From NCBI GenBank assembly GCA_025618425.1, contig CM046833.1, positions 743,172-807,171 of the forward strand: 64,000 bases of DNA. Reading direction: 5' to 3'. This stretch comes from Heliocidaris tuberculata. Taxonomy: Eukaryota; Echinodermata; Echinoidea; Camarodonta; Echinometridae. The position numbers and the translations under genes were made by a program. The notes beneath the pieces are model-generated. The model worked only from the letters and a program-made list of their open reading frames with translations, was not told the origin of the DNA and did no database searches. Below, in pieces: positions 1 through 13,399 of this stretch (its first letter is position 1; each line of letters opens with the position of its first letter).

Positions 1-1206
1 TGCACACATTCCTTATCAGTTTCATGCTTCAGTGATTCGGCATAATAGAAATAGCGCCCTCTAAAGTTTACAAAATGGCTTTTTTCATGTGGCCATATCT
101 CCATCATGCCTGGCTAAACCCGTACCCTTTTTTGGATTTAGGTGCTTCAAAATATACTCTTTTCAGCAAACTGAAAAGAGTATATATACCTTATCACAGA
201 CCAACTTGGCGAAAATTGCTCGTAAAAATCATGAAATTTACGGAAATGCCGAAATAACTTCAACTTGCTCTAAAATTGCGAAATATAAACCTACATCTTT
301 GAAACTTGGTAAGTGCGTGTATCAATGTATTTGACAACTGTCAGCTCAATTTGGTAAAAATTGATGACGTCATCACGAAGTTATCGCAAAAAATCTCAAA
401 TTAATATGCATTACATAATATGGCGTAATATGCTTATTTTAAATGGCGCACTAATGACTTTCAGCTCTAAATGACCGCAATGAAATTCCCTTCTCAGAGA
501 TCCCAAACACGGTATAGGGTCTCACAGAAAATTTTCAGTAAATCGCGATTTAAGTCAGGTCATAATACGGATCCTGCAGAGTTTCCGCCCATGCATTACA
601 CGTATTGTCTATGGGGTAAATCGGGATCCCGCTTTTGGCCCTCTGAACGATCTTTATTTTTCTTGAAAATTTGCAGGCACATTCTTTGAGGCAAAATGAA
701 GAGAATCTCGAAGCCGGATTTTTAAAAATCGGTCAAGCGTCACATTTTAGATGCCATTTTGTGCATTACACGTATTGTCTATGGGGAAAATCGGGATCCC
801 AACTTTGGCCCCCTGAACGATCTTTATTTTTCTTGAAATTTGGCAGGTACATTCTTCGAGGCAAAATGAAGAGAATCTCGAAGCCGGATTTTTAAAATCG
901 GTCAAGCGTGACATTTTAGACGCCATTTTGTTCTATAAATTAGCATGCATCACACGCTCCGATAGGATTGTCATAAAAATATGAGAGTGGTCTCAAAATG
1001 ACCGCTATGAAATGCTCTTTCGTATGATACCAAAACCGGCATATAAAGAAACAAAAAATGCCAAGATAATAGCAAAGAAAGTAATTTCAGTACATACCAT
1101 TTTAATGACATATTCTTCAGTACAATTCTACACAGTGCCAATGTGCCGTGGTATACTATACGTCACATATAGTGTGCAAGCCACGTGGCCGAAGCCTATT
1201 AATATA

Positions 1207-1830
1207 TCCTCATCATCATTATCATCATCATCATTACCATCATCACCATTATTATCATCACCATCTTTACCACCATCATCATAATAATCATCATTATCGT
1301 CGTCGTTATTAAGACATCATAATCATCACCATTATCATTACCTTTATCATTATCATTATCACAATCATCATCATCAGTATAATCAACATTATCATCATCA
1401 CCATCATCTACATCATCATTATCACCATCATTATATCATCATCATCATCATCATCACCATCATCATCGTTATATCATCATCATCATCATCACCATCATCA
1501 TTATATCATCATTATCATCATCATCATTATTGTCATTATGTCATCATTATCATCACCATCATCATCATTATAGCAGCATCATCTTCATGATAATCATCAT
1601 AATCATCACCATCAACATCATCACCATCATCATCTTTATTATCATCACCATCTTTATCACCATCATCATCATCATTATATCATCATAGTAATCATGATCA
1701 CAATCACCATTATTATTATTATTATATCTCACTATGATCATCATCATAATCATCACCATCATCATCATTATCATAATCACCATCATCAGCATCATTATCA
1801 TTGTCATCACAATAACATCATCATTCTTTG
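1207..1830. repeat. CAT/ATC microsatellite, unit 1
   Basis: About 620 bases of imperfect ATC/ATT/ACC trinucleotides. Apparent His/Ile/Met-rich frames on both strands come from this repeat. Confidence 0.95.
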
Positions 1831-3692
1831 TTTTTTTGTTCTTTGTTTCTTGTTTTAATTTTTCTGTCATCTCCTAATTTTACAGTAGCATTATTTTCTC
1901 CCATCTTATCTGATATCATGTTTCAACATGCATAACTTTATATTTCGCATGTCAACTTTTCAACAAAATAAAAGATACGGACGACATTGCATGCACATCG
2001 TTCCGATACGATTGCAGTTCTAGTCTTCTTCTTGATCTTCTTACCTCAAACTCCTATTCATTTTGCACGTAGTGCTTGTTCCTCCTAATTAGGTCCCTTC
2101 CTCTCGTCCATTTCATTTCAAATTTCATAGCCATCTTCCTTGCCATGTCTTGTTGTGCACCTAACTCTTCATTTTCCGAAATCACTCATGCATGAACATC
2201 CAGGCGCCATTTTGTCCATTTTCGGGCCATTTTCATGTCTTTCTTTCTTCTTGCCTATCTCCACTATCATACATGCTACAGACTTCTAACAAAGTGCTCT
2301 ATATAGAGTAAGACTTGTTCTTCAACTTTCTTTTTTTTACCTAACCTTCAAAATATCATCTTCATACTCTAAATTCAAATCCGAAATCGGCAACATTAAA
2401 AAACATTAAAATTCTTCAAATATTCATTCCCGAATTTGAAAAATTGCCATAACTTCCTCATATCAAGTCATTTTTGTCTCAAATTTTCACTGTGGCTTTA
2501 TCTTGTCATTGCACACATCCCTGATCAGTTTCATGCTTTAATGATTTGGCATAATAAAAAAAACGCCCTCTAAAGTTTCCAAAATGGCTATTTTCTTGTG
2601 GCCGTATCTCCATCATGCCTGGCTAAAACCGTACCCTTTTTTGGATTTAGGTGCTTCAAGATATACTCTATTCAGCCAACTGAAAAAATATATACCTTAT
2701 CGCAGACCAACTTGGCGAAAATTGCTCGTAAAAATCATGAAATTTACGGAAATGCCGAAATAACTTCAACTTGCTCTAAAATTGCGAAATTTAAACCTAC
2801 ATCTTTGAAACTTGGTAGGTGTGTGTATCAATGTATTTGACAACTGTCAGCTAAATTTGGTAAAAATTGATGACGTCATCACGAAGTTATCGCAAAACAT
2901 CTCAAATTAATATGCATTACATAATACGGCGTAATATGCTCATTTCAAATGTTGCACTAATGACATTCAGCTCAAAATGACCGTAATGAAATTCCGTTCG
3001 CAGAGATACCAAACACGGTATAGGGTCTCACAGAAAATTTTCAGTAAATCGCGATTTAAGTCAGGTCATAATACGGATCCTGCAGAGTTTCCGCCCATGC
3101 ATTACACGTATTGTCTATGGGGCAAATCGGGATCCCGCTTTTGGCCCTCTGAACGATCTTTATTTTTCTTGAAAATTTGCAGGCACATTCTTTGAGGCAA
3201 AATGAAGAGAATCTCGAAGCCGGATTTTTTAAAATCGGTCAAGCGTCACATTTTAGATGCCATTTTGTGCATTACACGTATTGTCTATGGGGAAAATCGG
3301 GATCCCAACTTTGGCCCCCTGAACGATCTTTATTTTTCTTGAAATTTGGCAGGCACATTCTTCGAGGCAAAATGAAGAGAATCTCGAAGCCGGATTTTGA
3401 AAATCGGTCAAGCGTGACATTTTAGACGCCATTTTGTTCTATAAATTATCATGCATCACACGCTTCGATAGGATTGTCATAAAAATATGAAAGTGGTCCC
3501 AAAATGACGGCCATGAAATGCTCTTTCGTATGATACCAAATACGGCACATAAAGAACAAAAAAGAGCCCAGTTATTAGCAAATAAAGCCATTTCAGTACA
3601 TGCCATTTAACGACATTTTCTTCAATACAATTCTACGCAAAGCCGATGTGGCCTGGTATACTATGCGTCACGTATAGTGTGGAAGCCACGTG

Positions 3693-4261
3693 TGTTGGAA
3701 CTCAAAAGCGCGAATTGGTGCAAAACCGCGAATTGCCGCCTAAGCATGTAGAAAATAAGTTCAGCGCGTAGTGTCATACTCTACGTATGTGCGACAGTGT
3801 TCCAGCGCGGCGGCGTGTGTTGGAGTACAACAAAGAGATTCTATAATCTTTTTGGAGTACAAAAGTCAAAGACATTCTATGTCATTATTATAGAATTTCT
3901 TTGACAAAAGCGCGAATTGGTGCAAAACCGCAAATTGCTAGACGCGGATCGTGTAACATTGTTTAACCCGCTCTGAACCCTACAAAACATCAAACATTTC
4001 TCATTAATTATCATGAAGCAGGGGCGTAAATCCACTTTGAAAAGTGGGGGGGGGGGGGTGATCCAGAATGTGTTGGTAGTTTGGTAGTCAGTCACTCACC
4101 GTCTCACGTAATAACTGCATGGACTGCACCAGCTGTGCGTGTTTGTTGTGCATATGTGCATGCTGTGCAATTATTGTACACATGTCACGCTGAATTTATT
4201 TTCTACATGCATAGGCGGCAATTCGCGGTTTTGCACCAATTCGCGCTTTTGAGTTCCAACA
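3693..4261. mobile_element. 569 bp MITE flanked by CACGTG duplications
   Basis: Inverted ends start TGTTGGAACTCAAAAGCG and extend through the CGCGAATTG, TGCAAAACCGC block. Flanking CACGTG occurs at 3687-3692 and 4262-4267. The same site is uninterrupted in unit 1 (AGCCACGTGGCCG near 1183) and unit 3 (AGCCACGTGGCCAGAGG near 7386), which fixes the boundaries. It has no long coding frame, so it is non-autonomous; superfamily unassigned. Confidence 0.85.
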
Positions 4262-4496
4262 CACGTGGCCAGAGGCTATGGAAAGGCATTTTATCCTACT
4301 ACCTTTCCCTATGTTATTCTTTGTCATCTTGTCTTTCTATGTTTTACCCTACTGTCATTGTTCTATGATCTTTGATTTCTTCCTTTCCTTATGTTAAATA
4401 CCGCACAACCCCAAAGTGATGCGCGTGGTTTACTATGCTTCATGTGTTGAGGCCATGTAGACTGGAGCCTGTAGAAAGCCATTTGGGTCAGGGCAT

Positions 4497-4925
4497 GCAC
4501 CACCATCATCAACATCATCGTCATTATCATCATCACCATTATCATCATTATTATTTCATCACCATTATCATCATTATATCATAATAATGCTCACCATCGT
4601 CATCATTATTATATCATCATCATCATCATCATCATTATCAACATATCGATCAACATCATCATCATCATCATCATCATTATATCATCATAATCATGATCAG
4701 CATCACCATTATTATATCATCATTATATCATCATAATCATCATGATCACCATCACCATTATATCATCATCATAATCATGATCATCATCATCATCATAATC
4801 ATCAGCATTATCATCATCATCACCATCATCATAATCATTATAACCATCATCATTATTATCATCAACACCACCATTACCATCATCACCATCATCATCATTG
4901 TCATCACCATTATCATCATTCTTTG
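4497..4925. repeat. CAT/ATC microsatellite, unit 2
   Basis: Imperfect ATC/ATT/ACC trinucleotides, homologous in position to those of units 1 and 3. Confidence 0.95.
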
Positions 4926-6759
4926 TTTTTTGTTCGTTGTTTCTTGTTTTAACGATTCTATCATCTCCTAATTTTACAGTATGCATTATCTTCTCCCATC
5001 TTATCTTATATCATGTTTTAACATGCATAACTTTATATTTCACCTGTCAACTTCTCAACAAAATAAGAGATACGGACGACATTGCATGCACATCGTTCCG
5101 ATACGATTGCAGTTCTAGTCTTCTTCTTCTTCTTCTTCTTCTTGATCTTCTTACCTCAAACTCCTATTCATTTTGCACGTAGTGCTTGTTCCTCCTAATT
5201 AGGTCCCTTCCTCTCGTCCATTTCATTTCAAATTTCATAGCCATCTTCCTTGCCATGTCTAGTTGTGCACCTGACTCTTCATTTTCCGAAATCACTCATG
5301 CATGAACATCCAGGCGCCATTTTGTCCATTTTCGGGCCATTTTCATGTCTTTCTTTCTTCTTGCCTATCTCCACTATCCTACATGCTACAGACTTCTAAC
5401 AAAGTGCTCTATATAGAGTAAGACTTGTTCTTCAACTTTCTTTTTTTTACCTAACCTTCGAAATTTCATCTTCATACTCTAAATTCAAATCCGAAATCGG
5501 CAACATTAAAAAACATTAAAATTCTTCAAATATTCATTCCCGAATTTGAAAAATTGCCATAACTTCCTCATATCAAGTCATTTTTGTCTCAAATTTTCAC
5601 TGTGGCTTTATCTTGTCATTGCACACATTCCTGATCAGTTTCATGCTTTAATGATTCGGCATAATAAAAATAGCGCCCTCTAAAGTTTCCAAAATGGCTA
5701 TTTTCTTGTGGCCGTATCTCCATCATGCCTGGCTAAAACCGTACCCTTTTTTGGATTTAGGTGCTTCAAGATATACTCTATTCAGCCAACTGAAATAATA
5801 TATACCTTATCACAGACCAACTTGGTGAAAATTGCTCGTCAAAATCATGAAATTTACGGAAATGCCGAAATAACTTCAACTTGCTCTAAAATTGCGAAAT
5901 TTAGACCTACATCTTTGAAACTTGGTAGGTGTGTGTATCAATGTATTTGACAACTGTCAGCTCAATTTGGTAAAAATTGATGACGTCATCACGAAGTTAT
6001 CGCAAAAAATCTCAAATTAATATGCATTACATAATATGGCGTAATATGCTTATTTTAAATGGCGCACTAATGACATTCAGCTCAAAATGACCGCAATAAA
6101 ATTCCCTTCTCAGAGATACCAAACACGGTATAGGGTCTCACAGAAAATTTTCAGTAAATCGCGATTTAAGTCAGGTCATAATACGGATCCTGCAGAGTTT
6201 CCGCCCTTGCATTACACGTATTGTCTATGGGGCAAATCGGGATCCCAACTTTGGCCCCCTGAACGATCTTTATTTTCTTGAAATTTTGCAGACATATTCT
6301 TTGAGGCAAACTGAAGAGAATCTCGAAGCCGCATTTTTTAAAATCGGTCAAGCGTCACATTTTAGATGCCATTTTGTGCATTACACGTATTGTCTATGGG
6401 GCAAATCGGGATCCCAACTTTGGCCCCCTGAACGATCTTTATTTTTCTTGATATTTTGCAGGCATATTCTTTGAGGCAAAATGAAGAGAATCTCGAAGCC
6501 GGATTTTGAAAATCGGTCAAGCGTGACATTTTAGACGCCATTTTGTTCTATAAATTATCATGCATCACACGCTTCGATAGGATTGTCATAAAAATATGAA
6601 AGTGGTCCCAAAATGACGGCCATGAAATGCTCTTTCGTATGATACCAAATACGGCAAATAAAGAACAAAAAAGAGCCCAGTTATAAGCAAATAAAGCCAT
6701 TTCAGTACATGCCATTTAACGACATTTTCTTCAATACAATTCTACGCAAAGCCGATGTG

Positions 6760-7380
6760 GCGTGGTAAAAACCTCAATTTACCCTGCACAACATATTATT
6801 TAATAATATGCTTATTTTAAATGGCGCCCTAACGGTAGTCGGCTCAAAATGACTGCAATGAAATTCCCTTTTCGGGGATACCAAACACGGTATATGGTCT
6901 CACAGAAAATTTTCAGTAAATCGCGATTTAAGTCAGGTCATAATACGGATCCTGCAGAGTTTCCGCCCATGCATTACACGTATTGTCTATGGGGCAAATC
7001 GGGATCCCAACTTTGGCCCCCTGAACGATCTTTATTTTTCTTGAAATTTTGCAGGAATATTCTTTGAGGCAAAATGAAGAGAATCTCGAAGCCGGATTTT
7101 GAAAATCGGTCAAGCGTGACATTTTATACGCCATTTTGTTCTATAAATTATCATGCATCACACGCTTCGAGAGGATTGCCATAAAAATATGAAAGTGGTC
7201 CCAAAATGACGGCCATGAAATGCTCTTTCGTATGATACCAAATACGGCAAATAAAGAACAAAAAAGAGCCCAGTTATTAGCAAATAAAGCCATTTCAGTA
7301 CATGCCATTTAACGACATTTTCTTCAATACAATTCTACGCAAAGCCGATGTGGCCTGGTATACTCTGCGTCACATATAGT
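6760..7380. repeat. Extra internal duplication within tandem unit 3
   Basis: The block from TAATATGCTTATTTTAAATG through CAATACAATTCTACGCAAAG is present twice in unit 3, ending near 6760 and again near 7345, but once in units 1 and 2. Confidence 0.7.
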
Positions 7381-7627
7381 GTGGAAGCCACGTGGCCAGA
7401 GGCTATGGAAAGGCATTTTATCCTTCTACCTTTCCCTATGTTATTCTTTGTCATCTTGTCTTTCTATGTTTTACCCTACTGTCATTGTTCTATGATCTTT
7501 GATTTCTTCCTTTCCTTATGTTAAATACCGCACAACCCCAAAGTGCCGTGCGTAGTTTACTATGCTTCATTGTTTTGAGGCCATGTGGACTGGAGCGTGT
7601 GGAAAGCCATTTGGGTCAGGGCGTGCG

Positions 7628-8030
7628 CCACCATCATCGTCATCACCATCATCATCATCATCATCACCATCATCATCACCATTATCTTTATCACAATCAT
7701 CATTATATCATCGTCATTACCATTTTCATCATCATTATATCAATATCATCATCACCATCATCATCACCATTATCATCACCATCATCATCATCATTTTATC
7801 ATCATTATCATCATTATCATCATCACCATGATTATATCATCATCATCATATCACCACCATCATCATCACCATTATCAATATCACCATCATAATCATTTTA
7901 TCATTATCGATCATTATCATCATTACCATTATTATATCATCACAATCATCATCAACACCATCATCATCATCAACACCACCATTACCATCATCACCATTAT
8001 CCTCATTGTCATCACCATTATCACCATTCT
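7628..8030. repeat. CAT/ATC microsatellite, unit 3
   Basis: Imperfect ATC/ACC/ATT trinucleotides; shorter than in unit 1. Confidence 0.95.
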
Positions 8031-8280
8031 TTGATTTTTTATTCTTTTTTCTTGTTTTCATTTTTCTATCATCTCCTAGTTTAACAGTATGCATTATTTT
8101 CTCCCATCTTATCTGATATCATGTTTCAACATGCATAACTTTATATTTCACATGTCAACTTTTCAAAAAAATAAAAGATACGGACGACATTGCATGCACA
8201 TCGTTCCGATACGATTGCAGTTCTAGTTCATATTGTTATCTTTAATGTTATTATTAATATCATCATTATAATAGAGGAGG

Positions 8281-9002
8281 AGGAGTGGTCACAAATTTAT
8301 TTGCTCCTTTTTCGATGCATAGAAACTAAAAGAAACTAGAATAAGAGAGTTACAGTTTAAAATGTGCACAACATTTTATATACAAATAACCGACTTTTTA
8401 AAATGAAGCAAGTTGACACAGAATTGTGTACTCTTTGTGAGACCTTTGCTGAAACTCATGTACATATCTTGTATGATTGTAAGATTGTTGTAGACTTAAA
8501 GCAAGCTTTTTTTGATAAAACTGGTCTTAGATTGTGTATTCCATATGAGGATTTCACTAGGAAAAGAATAATGTTTGGTTTCATGAAGGACTGGAAAGGA
8601 CCACATAGAATGTTTCTAAATCACTTAGTGAAGTTATTTTGAAAATACATATGTATTCAGAGATGCAATAAAACATAGTAAGTTTAGAGGGTCTCATTGC
8701 TTTTGTTCGTAGCATCAGACATACAGAATTAGATATTGCAAAACAAAAGGAAAAGGAAATCATACATTACAGAAAATGGTCCCCTGTTGAAAATGTGTTT
8801 TAAATGTCCATACCGGGTGTTTTTTTTTTTTTTTTTTTTTTTACACTCCATGTATTCCACCAGGTTATTTCAATTTTATGTATTACGGTTTGTCATGTTT
8901 GTTCTGTTTTGATATTGTATTGATTAATGTATATTTTTTGTTTTTGTGTTGAATGTTATACAAATTATGAAAATTAATAAAAAGTTTCAATAGAAAAAAA
9001 AA
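8281..9002 (+). pseudogene. Decayed 3' end of a LINE (RT C-terminal zinc motif, 3' UTR, poly-A)
   Basis: The frame at 8364-8642 includes YTNNRLFKMKQVDTELCTLC and HVHILYDC, a Cys-x2-Cys ... His-x4-Cys motif typical of the C-terminal zinc-binding domain after reverse transcriptase in L1/Tx1-like LINEs (family knowledge). Upstream, RIRELQFK continues the protein in another frame, so there is at least one frameshift. A 3' UTR with a T run at 8820, AATAAA at 8976-8981 and an A run at 8993-9002 closes the copy. The rest of the element is missing, consistent with 5' truncation on insertion next to the tandem array. Confidence 0.7.
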
Positions 9003-9469
9003 ATCCTCTTTATATCTGTTATCATAATTTTTTTTTTTTTTTTGTCATTATCATCATCGTTATCGAAGTTTTCAATATTAACACTGTTTTTACTCTTTTT
9101 AGTATACTTAATCACATAAACCATCTATATTCTCATAGATATATTACACTCTTGTTATTTTTGCGACTTACAAACATATCTCAGTCTGCATGACATTTTC
9201 ATGCATATACATGATTAAAACACAGTCGTCATATATTCCTCAGAATAACAACAGAAAAACAACAAATGTGATCCTTAAATTACTAGGTACCGACGCTATG
9301 AATTATTTAAGAGAGGAATTGAATTCTTCTCTTTAAGAGAAGAATTGAAATGAATGGGTTACTATAGCAACTTGTTCTTGTCCTTACTGATTGTCACCTC
9401 CACCCGCATTGAAGCAATAAAAGTTAATACATTAAAACGCTTACATGAACATGCAAAATTTTGAAATGT
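9003..9469. other. No recognised gene
   Basis: AT-rich sequence between the LINE end and the foldback element, with a T run at 9030 and a short hairpin at 9310-9350 (GAATTGAATTCTTCTC and partner). No coding signal seen. Confidence 0.6.
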
Positions 9470-10764
9470 CATGTATAGATGGCGCTTCACTCAACGCCTG
9501 GAAAATCCCACAGGGCAGCGCCATGACGGTTTACGAGTCTCGACGAAGTTTTATTTCGGGAGGCTCGCTCACGATCGATGTGCGATACATGAACACACAT
9601 TAGGGAAATTCCCTGTGCATATTATACGCATGCACTGCATGCATACCTTTATCGAGCTAGCTAGGCGCTACAGGCGCGGCCGGCCTGTATAGGGGTCTAA
9701 ATTGTTTTTTTTTTTTTTTGGTCCCTCCAGTCGATGTATGAGTTGTGTAGATACACTCTACCTCTGTGAGGCTGTGCCTCTGCTTCCAAGACCCTTCCAC
9801 CTTCCTCTTCGTCCATTTTCACTAGACTTTAGTTGAATTTTGTAAAAATCATTTGATAAAGAACCAACGAGATCGCCTGCGGATGTAAATTCAACAAACA
9901 ATCGCCGAGCTGAGCTGAGCTGAGTTCCTGGGGCTGGGCCGGTTCACTGTATATATAGTCCGTTGTCAAGTGGTCAAAAAATAGCCTTTTTTGAAATTTG
10001 TGAGGATTTTCGGAAACATAGATTCTTAGAAAGATAATGCCATGTATAAAACTATAAACGTTGTTTCCAAATTTTAAAATGGGTCTAAAGTTATTTTTCA
10101 GGTATTTATTTTTAGAATGCTCATTTTGGTCAAATCTATGGTTTTTGAAATTTATTTTATAGAAAATGCTCTTAATTGCAATAGGGATAGGAGTTTCAAC
10201 TGTTTGTATATATGATATTAGAGATGACTTTCATGAAAAAATAATGCAGAACAATATGTAATAATATCAATAGGCTTTTATTCATATCTTATTTAATACG
10301 CCCTCTACGATAATGATCAAACATTGTCTTATGCTCTAATGACTGTTTCCTAGAGTGTTAAACATCAAATCGTATATTAGTGACAAATAATAGATCAGTG
10401 GCATAATTCATTAAATTATATACATGTACTTTGAAAATGTGTTAGCACATGGATGGACAGTCAAAATCAACAGTGGTATAATAGAAGGAATCAACATAGG
10501 AGATATATAAGTTTGTCATAAGTTTGAGCTAAACATCATGGTAAATCGTGATATGTATAAAACATTAGCTCATCCATTCTTGGATTTAGGTTGATAATTT
10601 CTTTCGAATCTCACAAAGCTGTGAAATTTACAATTCCTACACAAGTGATTATATTCAAGTGTGCTTATTTCTTGTAAAACAAATTGAGAATCATACTGTT
10701 GAGCTATTTTCAGAATTCCCTCTCCCCATCTTGCAAAACAACCCCCCCCCCTCTCTCTATCTCT

Positions 10765-10875
10765 CTTTCTTCTTCTTCTTCTTCTTATTCTTCTTCTTCT
10801 TCTTCTTCTTCTTCTTCTTCTTCTTCTTCTTCTTCTTCTTCTTTTTCTTCTTCTTCTTCTATTTCTCTTCTTCAT
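10765..10875. repeat. CTT microsatellite
   Basis: About 110 bases of nearly pure TTC/CTT. It yields false Ser-, Phe- or Arg-rich frames. Confidence 0.95.
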
Positions 10876-11195
10876 TAATGTCCTCTTTAAATGCCCATAG
10901 GAATGATCTACATCCATTTTTAAAAATCAATATTGATGATAATTATTTCCATTTGAAGTCTTTACAGGGACATGGATGTTAATTTTATATTATATAAAAC
11001 TGATGGAAGCCCTAAACGAAACAGGCTTAAAAACAACTAAGGAAGGTACTATAATAACAAAATAAATTTTGTGTTGTCGTTTGTTATAATATATACCTAT
11101 TCTATACAAAGGAAAGAAGGCAAATATTCATTTCATAATGAATAGCGTGGAGTTGAAAAACATAAGAATTACATGTATTTGGATTTTGGAGAACG

Positions 11196-11198
11196 TGA

Positions 11199-11234
<36 letters not shown>
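11196..11234. repeat. GA microsatellite
   Basis: Roughly 19 GA dinucleotides within the foldback centre. Confidence 0.9.
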
Positions 11235-11235
<1 letters not shown>

Positions 11236-13023
11236 AAATGAGGTAGAAGGTGAATTCTGATAGCGCAACAAGATTAAAAAACAATAAATCTGAATGTTAC
11301 ATTGATTTAAATTATTTTCAAAGAGTACGCTTTATAAGATTTCCTACATTCAATCACTTCCGTAATGAAGATTAATTTCACAGCTTCATGAGATTTAAAC
11401 GGTGAGTTGTATGAGGTCCAAGAATTTAGAGCTGATGCCATAAGCCTACATCTCAAGGGACCAACATTCCAAGAGACCGACAGCCCACCAGGTCTCCGGC
11501 GGGCCTTCTTACAGTTTTTTTTTTTTCTCCCCCAGGGTTCACTACACAATGGCCAATAAGACATTTTCATTTTATGTAGGCATGGGTCTTTGTTTTATGG
11601 TCCTCGTTGGTTATCGGTTTAGGGAACCTTTTGTAAATGTCGGTCTCGTGGGCTGTCGGTCTACTGATCTGAGATATGAACCCGATATATAAAGGCCGGT
11701 TCATTTTAGAAACATAACGCCAGGATGCAATGACAGAGAAAAATGAAAAAAAAAAAAATATTTTCTAAAAATCAAACCAATGGGAAAATGGGCATACAGT
11801 GCACTGTGCGCAAGAGATTCGTAGAATTAAAAAAAAAAAAAGGGGGGGGGGGAGTACGCTGTTTAAAAACACCTTTGTATGTTAAGAACTCACTGCACTA
11901 TTCCTAGAAGAGTAGGGGAAACCCCAATGTAGTGGAGCACCTGTACATCCAAGTCAGTTATATCGGGAGGAGAGACCTGAGGGTTACATTAATTCGGTTT
12001 GCTTTTCCCCTCCCAGGCACATGCGACGCCAAATAATAATAACAATTATAAAAAAATAATAATAATAATAAAAAATACACTGAGAAAAAAAAAGAAGGAA
12101 ACTATGAAGAAGAGAAATGTTGGTGTAAGTGCGGATCGTGTTGTATAGCATTCTTCTAGTTTTAACTCTTGATTTTGACTGTCACTCAATGAGCCAACAT
12201 ATTTTCAAATAAATAATGAAATGATTATTATATCATATAATATTTCATTATATTTTTATCATATTGTCTATCATTATAATGGATAATATGCCACTATTTT
12301 TTTTTCCACTGATATATGCTTCAATGTAAGTACACTGCATCGATCTCTACCACGTACACTATCGGAAACAGTTTTAGAGCAGAAGACAATGTATCATAAT
12401 TATCGTAGATGGCGTATAAAATAAGATATGAATAAAAACCTATATTTGATATATTTATTTATTCTCTTCATTTTTTTTTTCTTCACGAAAGTCATCTCTA
12501 ATATCATTTCTATACAAACAGTGGGGATTCATATCCCTATTGAAATTACGGGCATTAAAAAAATAATAATAATAATAATTCGAAAATCATAAATTTGATC
12601 AAAATCAGCATTCTAAAAATACATGAAAAGTAACTTTAGACACATTTTAAAATTTGGAAACAACGTTTATAGTTTTAGTTATGACTTTATCTTTCTAAAA
12701 ATGTATGTTTCCAAAAATCCTCACAAAATTTCCCATGTTTGACCATTTGACAACGGACTAATACGGGTGCAGTACGTACACATTACAACCGCTGCATGTG
12801 TGTCAGTGTGTGTAGTTATATAACGCATTGGCCGGGAGAAAGTATGCGTCGAAAACCAAGGCCATGCAGGGCCGAACGTGCAAATGACGTAATTTTCGTA
12901 AGTTTGGCAGATCGGGATAGTGACTTCGTCATGTGTTCGCGGATTCAATCTAGACTGGTAAACTGCCATGGCGCTATCCAGTAGGATTTTCGTAAGCGTT
13001 GCGTGAAGCGCCATCTATACATG

Positions 13024-13396
13024 GCGCCCGAGCAGCTTTAAATGTGGGCCAACCATTCAATAAAACAGAATAAGTAAGGTAAGTGAATAAAGTTCAGAGG
13101 GTACGAAAAAAAAAAAGACTTGAAGATAATTTCACAAAAATCAACTACCGTAAAGGTGGAAATTTTCACCCGATTAATTTTTCGTGCTCGGCCGAGTAAG
13201 GTGAACTTCACGTGTTTTTAATTTCGCAGACACGCTAGGCTCATAGGCAAAGGAAATCGAATAGGGAATCGTATGGTAGGTAAGGCCTCAATTATTCATG
13301 ATATAAGCCTCCCTCATCGATTGTATCGTCTCGTTGGGATCGCTCGGCCCCCATTTTTTTTTTTTTTTTCAACGATAGACGTGAACGATAATATCT
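13024..13396. other. No recognised gene
   Basis: Unremarkable sequence between the foldback and the next MITE; A run at 13106 and T run at 13355. Confidence 0.5.
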
Positions 13397-13399
13397 TTA

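Larger units (their letters stand above)
1..8225. repeat. Tandem array of three ~2.5-3.1 kb repeat units
   Basis: The same sequence restarts near 1, 2512 and 5622 (ACACATTCCTGATCAGTTTC and what follows). Each unit has, in order: a conserved 5' part with TGATGACGTCATCACG, a ~170 bp subrepeat (ATTACACGTATTGTCTATGG) present two or three times, a CAT/ATC microsatellite, and a 3' part ending ACGATTGCAGTTCTAG. Unit 2 is longer because of a MITE; unit 3 because of an extra internal duplication at about 6760-7380. Short frames recur in all units but are in sequence that behaves as non-coding repeat. Identity ends at about 8225. Confidence 0.85.
9470..13023. mobile_element. ~3.5 kb foldback element
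   Basis: The outer ends are inverted: TGTATAGATGGCGCTTCAC at 9472 and its complement at 13003-13022, followed inward by a shared CAGxGCGCCATG...GTTTAC block. Longer inner arms pair 9957-10375 with 12310-12764, starting TAGTCCGTTGTCAA and including AAACAACGTT...CCAAAATTTTAAA and GACTGTTTCC. The 1.9 kb middle holds a CTT microsatellite, a GA run and no convincing gene. No transposase frame is visible. Confidence 0.65.

Noticed and set aside
471..7067. Repeated ~72-residue frames (CLWGKSGS... type) in the tandem array
   Set aside because: Several overlapping frames on both strands recur because the DNA repeats; no family match and stops differ between copies.
1207..8030. Long His/Ile/Ser- or Met/Asp-rich open frames
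   Set aside because: They track the CAT/ATC microsatellites on both strands and all frames; no splice or domain support.
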